Positions 1-5,680 of a DNA stretch of 8,607 nucleotides are shown one piece after another. Under the pieces are notes generated by a model. That model did no database searches. It was not told the DNA's origin and saw only the letters and a program-made list of their open reading frames with translations. Position 1 is the first letter of the stretch, and each line of letters opens with the position of its first letter. The position numbers and the translations under genes are program-made. The DNA is taken from assembly GCA_030636885.1 (NCBI GenBank), contig DAOVVY010000029.1, forward strand, positions 1 to 8,607. Direction: 5' to 3'. Source of the DNA: Candidatus Nanohaloarchaea archaeon. GTDB taxonomy: Archaea; EX4484-52; GLR71.

Positions 1-445
1 TCCTGAGCATCATGGTTATACCAAACAGATTTGAGATAACACCAAACACAATGAACAGCAATTGATATTTCATTAAAAACACAGCGGCAAAACTTAGACC
101 TAACAACGGTAAAAAATCAGTGACATGATGCGCACAGCATGCGACCATAGACACTGTCGAGGCACCCCCTGAAACAGCCATGGCACCACCTGTTGAACCA
201 TCTGTTGCATATATTTTAGAAAAGCCTTTTGTATGGACATAAAGCCCAGACTGCGTACCGAAACCTAAAGACAGTATAACAATCCAGTACCACATAGACC
301 AAAATTGATAGACCGCATGCTCAAATGAATTTGCGACAGTAAGTATCAAAAAATAAAATATTATCAGAGAACAGAAACCTAAAGCCCCGAACATTAACGA
401 TTTCTTGACCCGACTTTTCTTTCTCATACCCTCAGTATTTTCCAT
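1..445 (-). CDS. CCAHH-motif four-helix membrane protein, 3' end missing
   Basis: This reading frame starts at ATG 445 and stays open to the left edge, giving 148 residues without a stop. The start is supported by GGTTGAG at 451-457, five bases upstream. About four hydrophobic helices are visible, near residues 16-38, 49-71, 87-117 and 118-147. The third contains two neighbouring cysteines and two histidines, C103 C104 A H106 H107, followed by LPLLGLS. Vicinal cysteines in a helix followed by an LP..LG stretch recall the mercury-transport proteins MerT and MerF, where such a pair binds Hg(II). That comparison is by motif layout only. I recall similar CCAHH membrane proteins in other archaea and bacteria but cannot name a family. 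A role in binding or moving a soft metal is therefore inference. It lies downstream of the repressor-peptidase pair on the same strand, with its own promoter-like region. Confidence 0.8.
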   Translation of the reverse strand, partial: MENTEGMRKKSRVKKSLMFGALGFCSLIIFYFLILTVANSFEHAVYQFWSMWYWIVILSLGFGTQSGLYVHTKGFSKIYATDGSTGGAMAVSGGASTVSMVACCAHHVTDFLPLLGLSFAAVFLMKYQLLFIVFGVISNLFGITMMLR

Positions 446-486
446 ACATACTCAACCGTTACAACTTATGTAAAACTATATGTATA

Positions 487-513
487 ACTGTAACAGTACA
501 ATTATATAAATAC
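487..513 (-). promoter_or_regulatory. Promoter of the CCAHH gene with possible operator
   Basis: In the 97-base gap between the peptidase gene and the CCAHH gene, the minus strand reads TATTTATATAATT across 513-501, a good archaeal TATA box. A transcript would start near 480, leaving a leader of about 35 bases with the GGTTGAG ribosome site. Between the TATA box and this point lies a perfect short inverted repeat, ACTGT-A-ACAGT, at 487-497, where archaeal repressors often bind. Five-base arms are short and may be chance. Its sequence does not match the larger inverted repeat at 1719-1739. Confidence 0.45.
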
Positions 514-542
514 ATACGTACCAGAAAAGAACAGTTGACTAA

Positions 543-1286
543 TCAGGGGAAAAAAGCTTCAATCTTTCTTTTTGCCGAAATTATGTACCGGTCCGTACCT
601 TGCAGATCTATCGCAAAAGCATCAGCATCCGACTCATCTTGGGTCAGATCACTAGCAAATCCCTTGAACATGAAAAATGGAGAGAATATCCTTGCAAGTA
701 TGGTTGATGTCTTAAAGAATGATGAATTAGACTTGATATGTCCGAGCTCATGTAAAATTACAGCCTCTTTCTCTTTAGGATTAAGAGTTTCATACATGCC
801 CACAGACATAAATATTGCAGGGAAAAGACTTGCAAATGAGAACGCTACAGGTTTTGCCATATCAATAAAGAATAGACCGGGTCTTTTAATCTGATATCTG
901 CTGCACGTGTTTGCAATCAGACCGGATAACCGCCTGTCCGTATTCTTAAAAGTCTTATCTGACTTGATATAAAGCACAGTCAGAGCCACAAACGTAAATC
1001 CTGCAGACAACATAAACACGACAGGGATAGAATATACAATCGCATTAAACAATGTCATGCTACAGATATGATTGAACAGTTCACAGCTCATCCTGAAAGA
1101 GAATAATACTATCGGAAAAAATATGGAAGTGATATGTGTAAATATCAATAATACTTTCTGCCTTGGGACGATATCCGCCCTTAATTGAATAAACGTGTAT
1201 ATAGCAACAAGTATGGCTATGGCAGTTAAAATAAAATGACTAGGAACCTGTAGATATACAATCGCACAATCAATAATATGCCACAT
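543..1286 (-). CDS. M56-like (BlaR1-type) membrane zinc peptidase without sensor domain
   Basis: This 247-residue protein is the likely antirepressor partner of the BlaI-like gene 21 bases upstream. In the BlaR1/MecR1 family a membrane zinc peptidase triggers loss of the BlaI/MecI repressor. Three hydrophobic helices are visible near residues 17-36, 45-64 and 81-107, with a possible fourth around 192-210. The zinc site is HELGH at 179-183, with the family's second motif E218-S-D-A-D222 supplying the third ligand. The start at 1286 is preceded by GGTG four bases upstream. BlaR1 carries an external penicillin-binding sensor domain after the peptidase part. Here the chain ends about 25 residues after the ESDAD motif, so any signal must be sensed by the membrane part or by a partner. 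An HtpX-like M48 peptidase is the alternative, but adjacency to BlaI favours M56. Confidence 0.85.
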   Translation of the reverse strand: MWHIIDCAIVYLQVPSHFILTAIAILVAIYTFIQLRADIVPRQKVLLIFTHITSIFFPIVLFSFRMSCELFNHICSMTLFNAIVYSIPVVFMLSAGFTFVALTVLYIKSDKTFKNTDRRLSGLIANTCSRYQIKRPGLFFIDMAKPVAFSFASLFPAIFMSVGMYETLNPKEKEAVILHELGHIKSNSSFFKTSTILARIFSPFFMFKGFASDLTQDESDADAFAIDLQGTDRYIISAKRKIEAFFP

Positions 1287-1307
1287 AAAAACACCAAATA
1301 CTCAAAA

Positions 1308-1682
1308 CTATTTTTTTCCTGAAAATTTCTCATTGAAATAAGTGACAGCAGTATCCCCGAAATTATTGATCAGTTCATTGACGATCTTATCAATCATGGA
1401 TTTCTCAAAATCTTTCTTCGTGTTTTTCACAGAATAGATATAATGAAGCCCACCTTTTCCTGATTCAACTTCCCTTTCGACAATCTTTTTATCATATAAC
1501 CTATCAAGGGTTACTGCAATGCTTGTCAGAGCAACCTTTCGCTCAGACTTCAGTATGAGAAAGATATCTCTGACTCTTGCACTCTTTTTTTCCCATAAGA
1601 CATCAAGCACTTCAGACTCAAGGGGACTCAGAAACGTTTCCACCCCTTTTTTGTCTGACCTGAATTTGGTTATATCAGCCAT
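1308..1682 (-). CDS. BlaI/MecI/CopY-family winged-helix repressor
   Basis: The 124-residue protein has the normal length of the Penicillinase_R family. The family signature is clear: LSPLESEVLDVLW near residues 19-30, a recognition-helix region around ALTSIAVTLDRLYDKK (51-66), then a wing ending in YIYSV near 81-85 and a C-terminal dimerisation part. Family members bind inverted repeats as dimers. They are released by protease cleavage (BlaI, MecI) or by metal binding (CopY). CopY's C-terminal cysteine motif is absent, and there is no cysteine at all, so direct CopY-style copper sensing is unlikely. The adjacent M56 peptidase points to proteolytic release. I start it at ATG 1682 because homology begins there and a TATA box lies about 25 bases upstream, predicting a leaderless transcript. 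Extension to 1865 would add a hydrophobic stretch running through both promoters. Confidence 0.92.
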   Translation of the reverse strand: MADITKFRSDKKGVETFLSPLESEVLDVLWEKKSARVRDIFLILKSERKVALTSIAVTLDRLYDKKIVEREVESGKGGLHYIYSVKNTKKDFEKSMIDKIVNELINNFGDTAVTYFNEKFSGKK

Positions 1683-1701
1683 ACCATATATAGATAGTTC
1701 A

Positions 1702-1711
1702 TTTATATAAA
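1702..1711 (-). promoter_or_regulatory. TATA box of the BlaI-like gene
   Basis: The sequence TTTATATAAA is palindromic, but its centre lies about 25 bases before the minus-strand ATG at 1682. That is the usual distance from an archaeal TATA box to the transcript start. The mRNA would therefore begin at or next to the start codon. This fits the absence of a clear Shine-Dalgarno site before 1682. Confidence 0.65.
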
Positions 1712-1718
1712 TCAATAT

Positions 1719-1739
1719 GCTTTTCAATAAATGAAAAGC
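1719..1739. promoter_or_regulatory. Perfect inverted repeat, likely repressor operator
   Basis: Arms GCTTTTCA (1719-1726) and TGAAAAGC (1732-1739) are exact reverse complements around the 5-base centre ATAAA. The repeat lies between the two divergent TATA boxes. It ends directly at the plus-strand TATA box, covering the purine-rich position where transcription factor B would bind, and begins seven bases upstream of the minus-strand box. A dimeric repressor bound here would block both promoters. The BlaI-like protein encoded beside it is the obvious candidate. The sequence is unlike the TACA-N2-TGTA type sites of bacterial BlaI/CopY, so the pairing rests on position and symmetry. Confidence 0.65.
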
Positions 1740-1747
1740 TTTATATA
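1733..1747 (+). promoter_or_regulatory. BRE and TATA box of the cysteine-protein operon
   Basis: TTTATATA at 1740-1747 matches the archaeal TATA consensus, with purine-rich GAAAAGC (1733-1739) directly upstream as a possible BRE. Transcription would start near 1770, leaving a leader of about 50 bases before ATG 1820. The BRE part is also the right arm of the inverted repeat at 1719-1739. This promoter probably drives 1820-3171. Confidence 0.6.
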
Positions 1748-1764
1748 GTTTAACCAATAAACTA
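1746..1764. promoter_or_regulatory. Second inverted repeat downstream of the TATA box
   Basis: Arms TAGTTTA (1746-1752) and TAAACTA (1758-1764) are exact reverse complements around the 5-base centre ACCAA. The spacer length equals that of the repeat at 1719-1739, and the centres are 26 bases apart. It overlaps the end of the plus-strand TATA box and lies before the expected transcript start. It could be a second repressor site. The arm sequence shares little beyond a few T/A positions with the first repeat, and AT-rich DNA makes such repeats easier to find by chance. Confidence 0.4.
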
Positions 1765-1819
1765 AGCATTACAAAAATAGTAACACTAAATATCTGAAAT
1801 TTGAAATGAGTGATTTCGC

Positions 1820-2062
1820 ATGGAAACAGAAACAAGACGAAAATTAAACAATACGGCACTGGCACTCATAATGATATCACTCGTACTATTTTCAGCAATG
1901 ACAGTCTCAGGAGAAGACAGAGACGAGACTACCTGTGAATCAGAAGACATTGTAGAACAGTGGTATGCAGCAATAGACGGCAAGATAGTGCCCGAAGATG
2001 TCTGTACCTTAGATGATGCTGAAGAACAGACTACAGACAAAGACGGATTATGCCTCTTATAA
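1820..2062 (+). CDS. Small exported three-cysteine protein
   Basis: This is the first gene of the regulated operon, 80 residues long. A basic start (residues 1-8) leads into a hydrophobic stretch at about 11-30, a signal peptide or membrane anchor. After it comes an acidic tail of about 50 residues holding all three cysteines: C39, C62 and C78, with C78 in the C-terminal GLCLL. I do not recognise a family. ATG 1820 has GAGTGAT five bases upstream, and a TATA box lies about 80 bases upstream. Its place ahead of thiol-rich proteins suggests a role as a redox client, metal binder or sensor outside the membrane, which is inference. The longer antisense frame over this stretch has no family resemblance or promoter. 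Confidence 0.7.
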   Translation: METETRRKLNNTALALIMISLVLFSAMTVSGEDRDETTCESEDIVEQWYAAIDGKIVPEDVCTLDDAEEQTTDKDGLCLL

Positions 2063-2082
2063 TATTGATCAAAGATTATTAT

Positions 2083-2088
2083 GGTGAT
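2083..2088 (+). promoter_or_regulatory. Ribosome binding site choosing start 2093
   Basis: GGTGAT at 2083-2088 is an exact match to the archaeal anti-Shine-Dalgarno partner and lies four bases before ATG 2093. The upstream in-frame ATG at 2081 overlaps this site and has no site of its own, so 2093 is the better start. Confidence 0.7.
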
Positions 2089-2092
2089 TTTT

Positions 2093-2914
2093 ATGGAAAC
2101 AAAAGATGAAAAAATGAAAACCTCAAAGGGCAAAAAACCAAGAAGTACAGCCAGGCCAACATCGACCCCGAATAAGAAACAAGATGGAAAAAGCCTAGCC
2201 AAAAACACTTCAAAACCAAAAAAGACCACAACAAGTGTACCCAAACCAACAGACATAGACAAAACCATACCAAAAACAAAAGACAACAGTTCCAACACAA
2301 TAATTACCGTCTTGATTATTGCACTTCTGGCACTTGTGATGTTCAACCAATATAATATAGCACAGATAGGCTCTGAACTCTCAGCACCGACAACATCATC
2401 TGCAGCAGTAGCGCAAGTACAACTTTCAGGGGATCCATTGCAAGACGCAATAAATGTCGCGATACCGACAGGCACTCCTGAAATATATGGTAATGAGATC
2501 GGTGTCTCTTTCGATGACCCCATAGCATCCCTTGATATACTTGACAGCTATGACCGACGAGCGCTTGCAATCGATTTCAACACAATGACAGATGAACAGA
2601 AACAGAGATATATATATGTAGGCCAGAGAACCACCTGCGAATATTGTTGCGGTGCAACAAGCAATGTCTTCAAAGACGGAAGACCCGCATGCGGATGCGC
2701 ACATTCAGCAGCAATGCGAGGTGTTGCTAAATACATTATCACAGAACATGGCGCAGAATATACAGATGACCAGATTATAACCGAGATGAACAGATGGAAA
2801 GCATTGTTCTTCCCTAAACAGACAATACAGAAAGTATTGGCTGCGCAACAGGAGACCGGTCAGCTTGATGCATCTGCATTGAATGACCTTCCAGGCATGG
2901 TCGGTGGATGTTAA
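2093..2914 (+). CDS. Membrane-anchored CxxCC/CGCAH protein with C-terminal MVGGC tail
   Basis: This 273-residue protein has a lysine-, proline- and threonine-rich N-terminal region (1-66) of low complexity. One membrane helix follows at about 69-86, then a Ser/Thr/Ala-rich linker and a folded domain from about residue 105. The domain carries C182-x2-C185-C186-G and, after a short loop, C200-G-C202-A-H204, which together look like a metal or cluster site. A helical part follows with YTDDQIITEMNRW and FFPKQ. The CGC plus downstream helix layout recalls the PCYCGC family of bacterial lipoproteins, a distant comparison by eye. The last 11 residues, LNDLPGMVGGC, are nearly repeated at the end of the next gene. 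The positively charged N-terminus predicts that it stays in the cytoplasm and the cysteine domain is outside. The next gene starts 32 bases later. Confidence 0.85.
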   Translation: METKDEKMKTSKGKKPRSTARPTSTPNKKQDGKSLAKNTSKPKKTTTSVPKPTDIDKTIPKTKDNSSNTIITVLIIALLALVMFNQYNIAQIGSELSAPTTSSAAVAQVQLSGDPLQDAINVAIPTGTPEIYGNEIGVSFDDPIASLDILDSYDRRALAIDFNTMTDEQKQRYIYVGQRTTCEYCCGATSNVFKDGRPACGCAHSAAMRGVAKYIITEHGAEYTDDQIITEMNRWKALFFPKQTIQKVLAAQQETGQLDASALNDLPGMVGGC

Positions 2915-2946
2915 ACAAAAGATTAAATGATATATGGTGAATTAAG

Positions 2947-3171
2947 ATGGAAAAAAATAACTTGATGACAATAATATTAGGTGTATTAGTTTTAGTTGCT
3001 GCAGTTCAGGCATTTCAGCTATCCGGCCTTGGTGACAAGATCGAAGAAGGATCAGTATCAGCCTCAAGTTCTGTAACCGCTAAAGCAACAACGTCAAACA
3101 CAGCTAAACGATCAGGTGCTACACTTCCGAGCAGTCTTGATAATCTGCCTAACATGGTCGGTGGCTGTTAA
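2947..3171 (+). CDS. Small membrane tether ending in MVGGC
   Basis: This 74-residue protein has three parts: a membrane helix at about 6-24; a flexible linker of about 30 residues rich in Ser, Thr, Ala and Lys; and the tail LDNLPNMVGGC. The only cysteine is the very last residue, C74. The plan copies the ends of its upstream neighbour (helix, low-complexity linker, same tail) without the folded domain. ATG 2947 is preceded by GGTGA at 2936-2940, six bases upstream, and a T-rich terminator follows. I do not know a family. Possible roles are a mobile thiol carried on a tether, a substrate for C-terminal modification, or a redox partner of the thioredoxin domains downstream. Its reality as a gene is supported by the ribosome site and the conserved tail. 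Confidence 0.8.
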   Translation: MEKNNLMTIILGVLVLVAAVQAFQLSGLGDKIEEGSVSASSSVTAKATTSNTAKRSGATLPSSLDNLPNMVGGC

Positions 3172-3194
3172 TCAACCACACACATACCCCCCCA

Positions 3195-3214
3195 CTTTTT
3201 TATTTTATTTTTTT
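3195..3214 (+). terminator. T-tract terminator after the MVGGC genes
   Basis: After the stop at 3171, T-runs of six, four and seven lie at 3196-3201, 3203-3206 and 3208-3214, preceded by a run of seven C (3187-3193). Archaeal RNA polymerase stops at such T-tracts without needing a stem-loop. The same stretch ends in TTTTAATAAG and could also serve as a weak TATA region for the next gene at 3247. Confidence 0.55.
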
Positions 3215-3246
3215 AATAAGTTCACACTCAACGGAGAGTCATAACT

Positions 3247-4401
3247 ATGAATGCAAAAAATAATAGAACCAAAAAAACAAAGGATTCACGGAACTTAATC
3301 CCCATAATATCCTCATTTCTCATGATCATACTTCTCTATAACATCTCAATCACAAACCAATACACTTCCGAAATAGATGAAAAAATAAATCTGGCAGAAG
3401 AATTACTGAAACCGGCAATGATTGCTGCAATCCTTATAACCGCAAATGATTGCACGGACTGCGACACACTTGATTCAACAATAGCCAAGATAAATTCCTC
3501 CTCAGACATTGACCTGGCCTCATTAAAGACGCAAGACATATCATCTGACGAAGGTAAATCACTCGCCAGACAATATGGCATAAAGCAACTTCCAGCAATA
3601 ATCATTACAGGCCAGACGGACAAGACACAGAATGTCATCAATGCAATCGAATCTGCTGACGGCATATACAATAAAGACATGATTGCTTTGATCACACCAA
3701 CCAAACCAATTTACTATGATATAGAAACCGCCACAACAATAGGTGATGTAAAAGCAACAATAATTACAGATGATTCCTGTGAATCTTGCATAAACATAGA
3801 CTCATTAATCTCTCAAATTGAAGCAGGTGGTATCACAATCATCGAAAAAGAAAATCTTGAACACAATAGTACAACAGCAACAGATCTTATTTCCGAATAC
3901 AACATAAATAAGCTACCCGCACTGATCTTCTCCTCAGACTTTGGTGAATATGAAGGCATGAACGCTCTATGGGCACCGGTCGGTAGTGTAGAAGATGATG
4001 GATCTTTTGTATTACGAAACATATCAGCACCATATCTTGACCTTGATACAGGTAAAGTGGTAGGTCTTATGACTGTCATCAGCTTGACAGACAATACCTG
4101 TGACGAATGTTACGACGCCAAAGTGCATGAAGACATAATCGGAAGTATGGGTGGCGTAATCGCAACCTGGACAGATATAGACATCTCAACCGACAAAGGT
4201 AAAGACTACATAGAAAGATATAATATCACATCAATACCCACCATATTATTGTCTGAAGACGCAGACAGATATCCACAACTTGTTTCAGTATGGCCTAGTG
4301 TCGGAACTTTTGAAAGTGACGGGACATTGGTCTTCAGAAAAAATGAAGTGATGACAGGTATGACATATAAGAACATTTTAACTGGCGAGATCATCAGTTG
4401 A
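3247..4401 (+). CDS. Membrane-anchored protein with three tandem thioredoxin-like domains
   Basis: This 384-residue protein starts with a basic segment and one helix (about 17-35), then three thioredoxin-like repeats facing outward. Each has a CxxC and a cis-proline at matching spacing: C69-T-D-C72 with P116, C178-E-S-C181 with P224, and C285-D-E-C288 with P331. The period is 107-109 residues. All three active-site pairs are intact, so each domain could be active. Each repeat closes with a similar strand (Y.D..T...VG or TG.II), and after repeats 2 and 3 there is an added W..VG..E.DG..V.R hairpin. It could relay electrons from the DsbD/CcdA proteins encoded next to the cysteine-rich proteins encoded before it. 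ATG 3247 has GGAG at 3233-3236. The upstream T-tract suggests its own promoter or read-through. Confidence 0.88.
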   Translation: MNAKNNRTKKTKDSRNLIPIISSFLMIILLYNISITNQYTSEIDEKINLAEELLKPAMIAAILITANDCTDCDTLDSTIAKINSSSDIDLASLKTQDISSDEGKSLARQYGIKQLPAIIITGQTDKTQNVINAIESADGIYNKDMIALITPTKPIYYDIETATTIGDVKATIITDDSCESCINIDSLISQIEAGGITIIEKENLEHNSTTATDLISEYNINKLPALIFSSDFGEYEGMNALWAPVGSVEDDGSFVLRNISAPYLDLDTGKVVGLMTVISLTDNTCDECYDAKVHEDIIGSMGGVIATWTDIDISTDKGKDYIERYNITSIPTILLSEDADRYPQLVSVWPSVGTFESDGTLVFRKNEVMTGMTYKNILTGEIIS

Positions 4402-4424
4402 TGATGTTCATATTAAACAGAAAA

Positions 4425-4433
4425 GAGGTTGAT
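4425..4433 (+). promoter_or_regulatory. Ribosome binding site favouring TTG start 4441
   Basis: GAGGTTGAT resembles the GGTGAT sites of neighbouring genes with one inserted T. It lies seven bases before TTG 4441. The earlier in-frame TTG at 4429 lies inside the site and is too close to use it. A start at 4441 also gives the N-terminus MNAK, as in the gene before. Confidence 0.5.
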
Positions 4434-4440
4434 TGAAATT

Positions 4441-5646
4441 TTGAATGCAAAACGATTTGGTATATTTTTCATATTGTTCATCATGCTGACCCCCATGATA
4501 CATGATGTCCACTCATTCGGGGCAGATGACAAGAAAGCAGTCCTTTATGCAAATGAGGCATGCGGTCACTGTAACATGTACATAGATTCAATCAAAGTAT
4601 ACCTTGAGGACCTTGGATATGATACTGAGATCAGATACATGATAAATGATCCCACAATACGGACCGAAGTGAACAAGCTTAATGTAGACAATGACATACC
4701 AGTATCAATGCAGGGACATCTCATAATCAACCTGAATGATAGACTGTTTCTGGAAGGGCATGTACCTGTCGAGATAATAGATCCATTCATGAAAAAATAT
4801 CCAAAAGGTGATTTCCCAAAAACAGTAATCTTCCAGGATGAGATGGCAGACATTGAAGACCTCAAATCATACAGGGTCATGGATGCATACGGCAACATAA
4901 AAGAATGTGCCATAGATGATGATGCCACCGTCTGCCTTCAGGACGACAATGAAAAGTCAGAAAAGCTCAGTGAGATGCCATTGATATTTCTTGTACTGCT
5001 CACAGGATTCATAGATGGTGTCAACCCCTGCGCATTCGCAGTCCTGTTATTTTTCATCGCATTCCTTTTCACCATGAAACGTACAAAAGCTGAGATATAT
5101 AAGGTAGGAACAGTCTACATAATAGCGATATTCTTGGCCTATGTCTCAATCGGTCTTGGTATACTCAAAGTGATTGCACTATCCCAAGCACCACATTTCA
5201 TGGCACAGGTAGGTGCCTATCTTGTTATTTTCCTCGGCCTTATCAACTTAAAAGATTACTTTTGGTATGGCCGAGGTTTCAGCCTAAAGATACCTCAGCT
5301 GGCCCACACGACCATCAAGAGATATGTACAGAAAGCCACCCTACCATCATCTTTTATTTTAGGTTTCCTTGTAGGTCTCTGCACATTCCCATGCAGCGGC
5401 GGCATATATGTTGCGATACTAGGCCTCTTATCAACACAGGTAACATACATGCAAGGTCTCGGCTATCTCGCACTATATAATGTAATGTTTGTCATGCCAC
5501 TAATCATAACTCTTCTGTTTGCATCAAACAAGAGAGTTGTCGGCAAGATGGAAGAATGGCAGGCAAGCGAGAAGAAGCACATGAAACTGATGTCAGGATT
5601 AGTTATGATAACTCTTGGGCTTGTCATAATCTTAGGAGTGATATAG
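4441..5646 (+). CDS. DUF411/thioredoxin-like domain fused to DsbD-type transmembrane electron carrier
   Basis: From TTG 4441 the protein has 401 residues: a signal peptide (about 3-24), an external domain, and six or more helices from about 179 on. The external domain has C41-G-H-C44, a proline at P87 in a thioredoxin-like position, and EGHVP at 105-109. That EGHVP stretch resembles the DUF411 family linked to copper resistance. DUF411 proteins usually have CGCC and SCHTA, which here read CGHC and SMQGH. Another cysteine pair, C156 and C165, precedes the membrane part. The membrane part has the two reactive DsbD/CcdA cysteines: GVNPC (C197) and CTFPC (C318, with an extra C314). Such proteins move electrons from cytoplasmic thioredoxin to outer partners, and here the first acceptor appears fused on. 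The next gene starts 34 bases later. Confidence 0.88.
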   Translation: MNAKRFGIFFILFIMLTPMIHDVHSFGADDKKAVLYANEACGHCNMYIDSIKVYLEDLGYDTEIRYMINDPTIRTEVNKLNVDNDIPVSMQGHLIINLNDRLFLEGHVPVEIIDPFMKKYPKGDFPKTVIFQDEMADIEDLKSYRVMDAYGNIKECAIDDDATVCLQDDNEKSEKLSEMPLIFLVLLTGFIDGVNPCAFAVLLFFIAFLFTMKRTKAEIYKVGTVYIIAIFLAYVSIGLGILKVIALSQAPHFMAQVGAYLVIFLGLINLKDYFWYGRGFSLKIPQLAHTTIKRYVQKATLPSSFILGFLVGLCTFPCSGGIYVAILGLLSTQVTYMQGLGYLALYNVMFVMPLIITLLFASNKRVVGKMEEWQASEKKHMKLMSGLVMITLGLVIILGVI

Positions 5647-5666
5647 ATAATTCAGGACTTATCTTT

Positions 5667-5672
5667 AGGTGG
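5667..5672 (+). promoter_or_regulatory. Ribosome binding site choosing start 5681
   Basis: AGGTGG at 5667-5672 lies eight bases before ATG 5681. The in-frame GTG at 5669 lies within this site, so ATG 5681, which opens directly into a signal-like segment, is preferred. Confidence 0.65.
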
Positions 5673-5680
5673 GAAATATT

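Noticed and set aside
535..894. Plus-strand frame of 119 codons
   Set aside because: It is antisense to the M56 peptidase, which has clear HELGH and ESDAD motifs.
1683..1865. N-terminal extension of the BlaI-like protein to 1865
   Set aside because: Family homology begins at about residue 19 from ATG 1682. The extension would run through both TATA boxes and both inverted repeats and overlap the divergent gene.
2093..2290. Lysine/threonine/proline-rich N-terminus as a separate gene or tandem repeat
   Set aside because: It is in frame with the membrane helix and shows no regular repeat period, so it is a low-complexity cytoplasmic extension.
1786..2523. Long open frame (245 codons) on the minus strand over the first two cysteine-operon genes
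   Set aside because: It overlaps two well-supported plus-strand genes, has no ribosome site or promoter, and shows no recognisable family. It is explained by codon bias of the plus-strand genes.
2897..3168. MVGGC as an archaeosortase or prenylation signal
   Set aside because: Sortase-type signals need a C-terminal hydrophobic helix and basic end, which are absent. A eukaryotic-style prenylation reading needs cytoplasmic tails, whereas these are predicted outside, and the motif fits neither CaaX nor CC/CxC.
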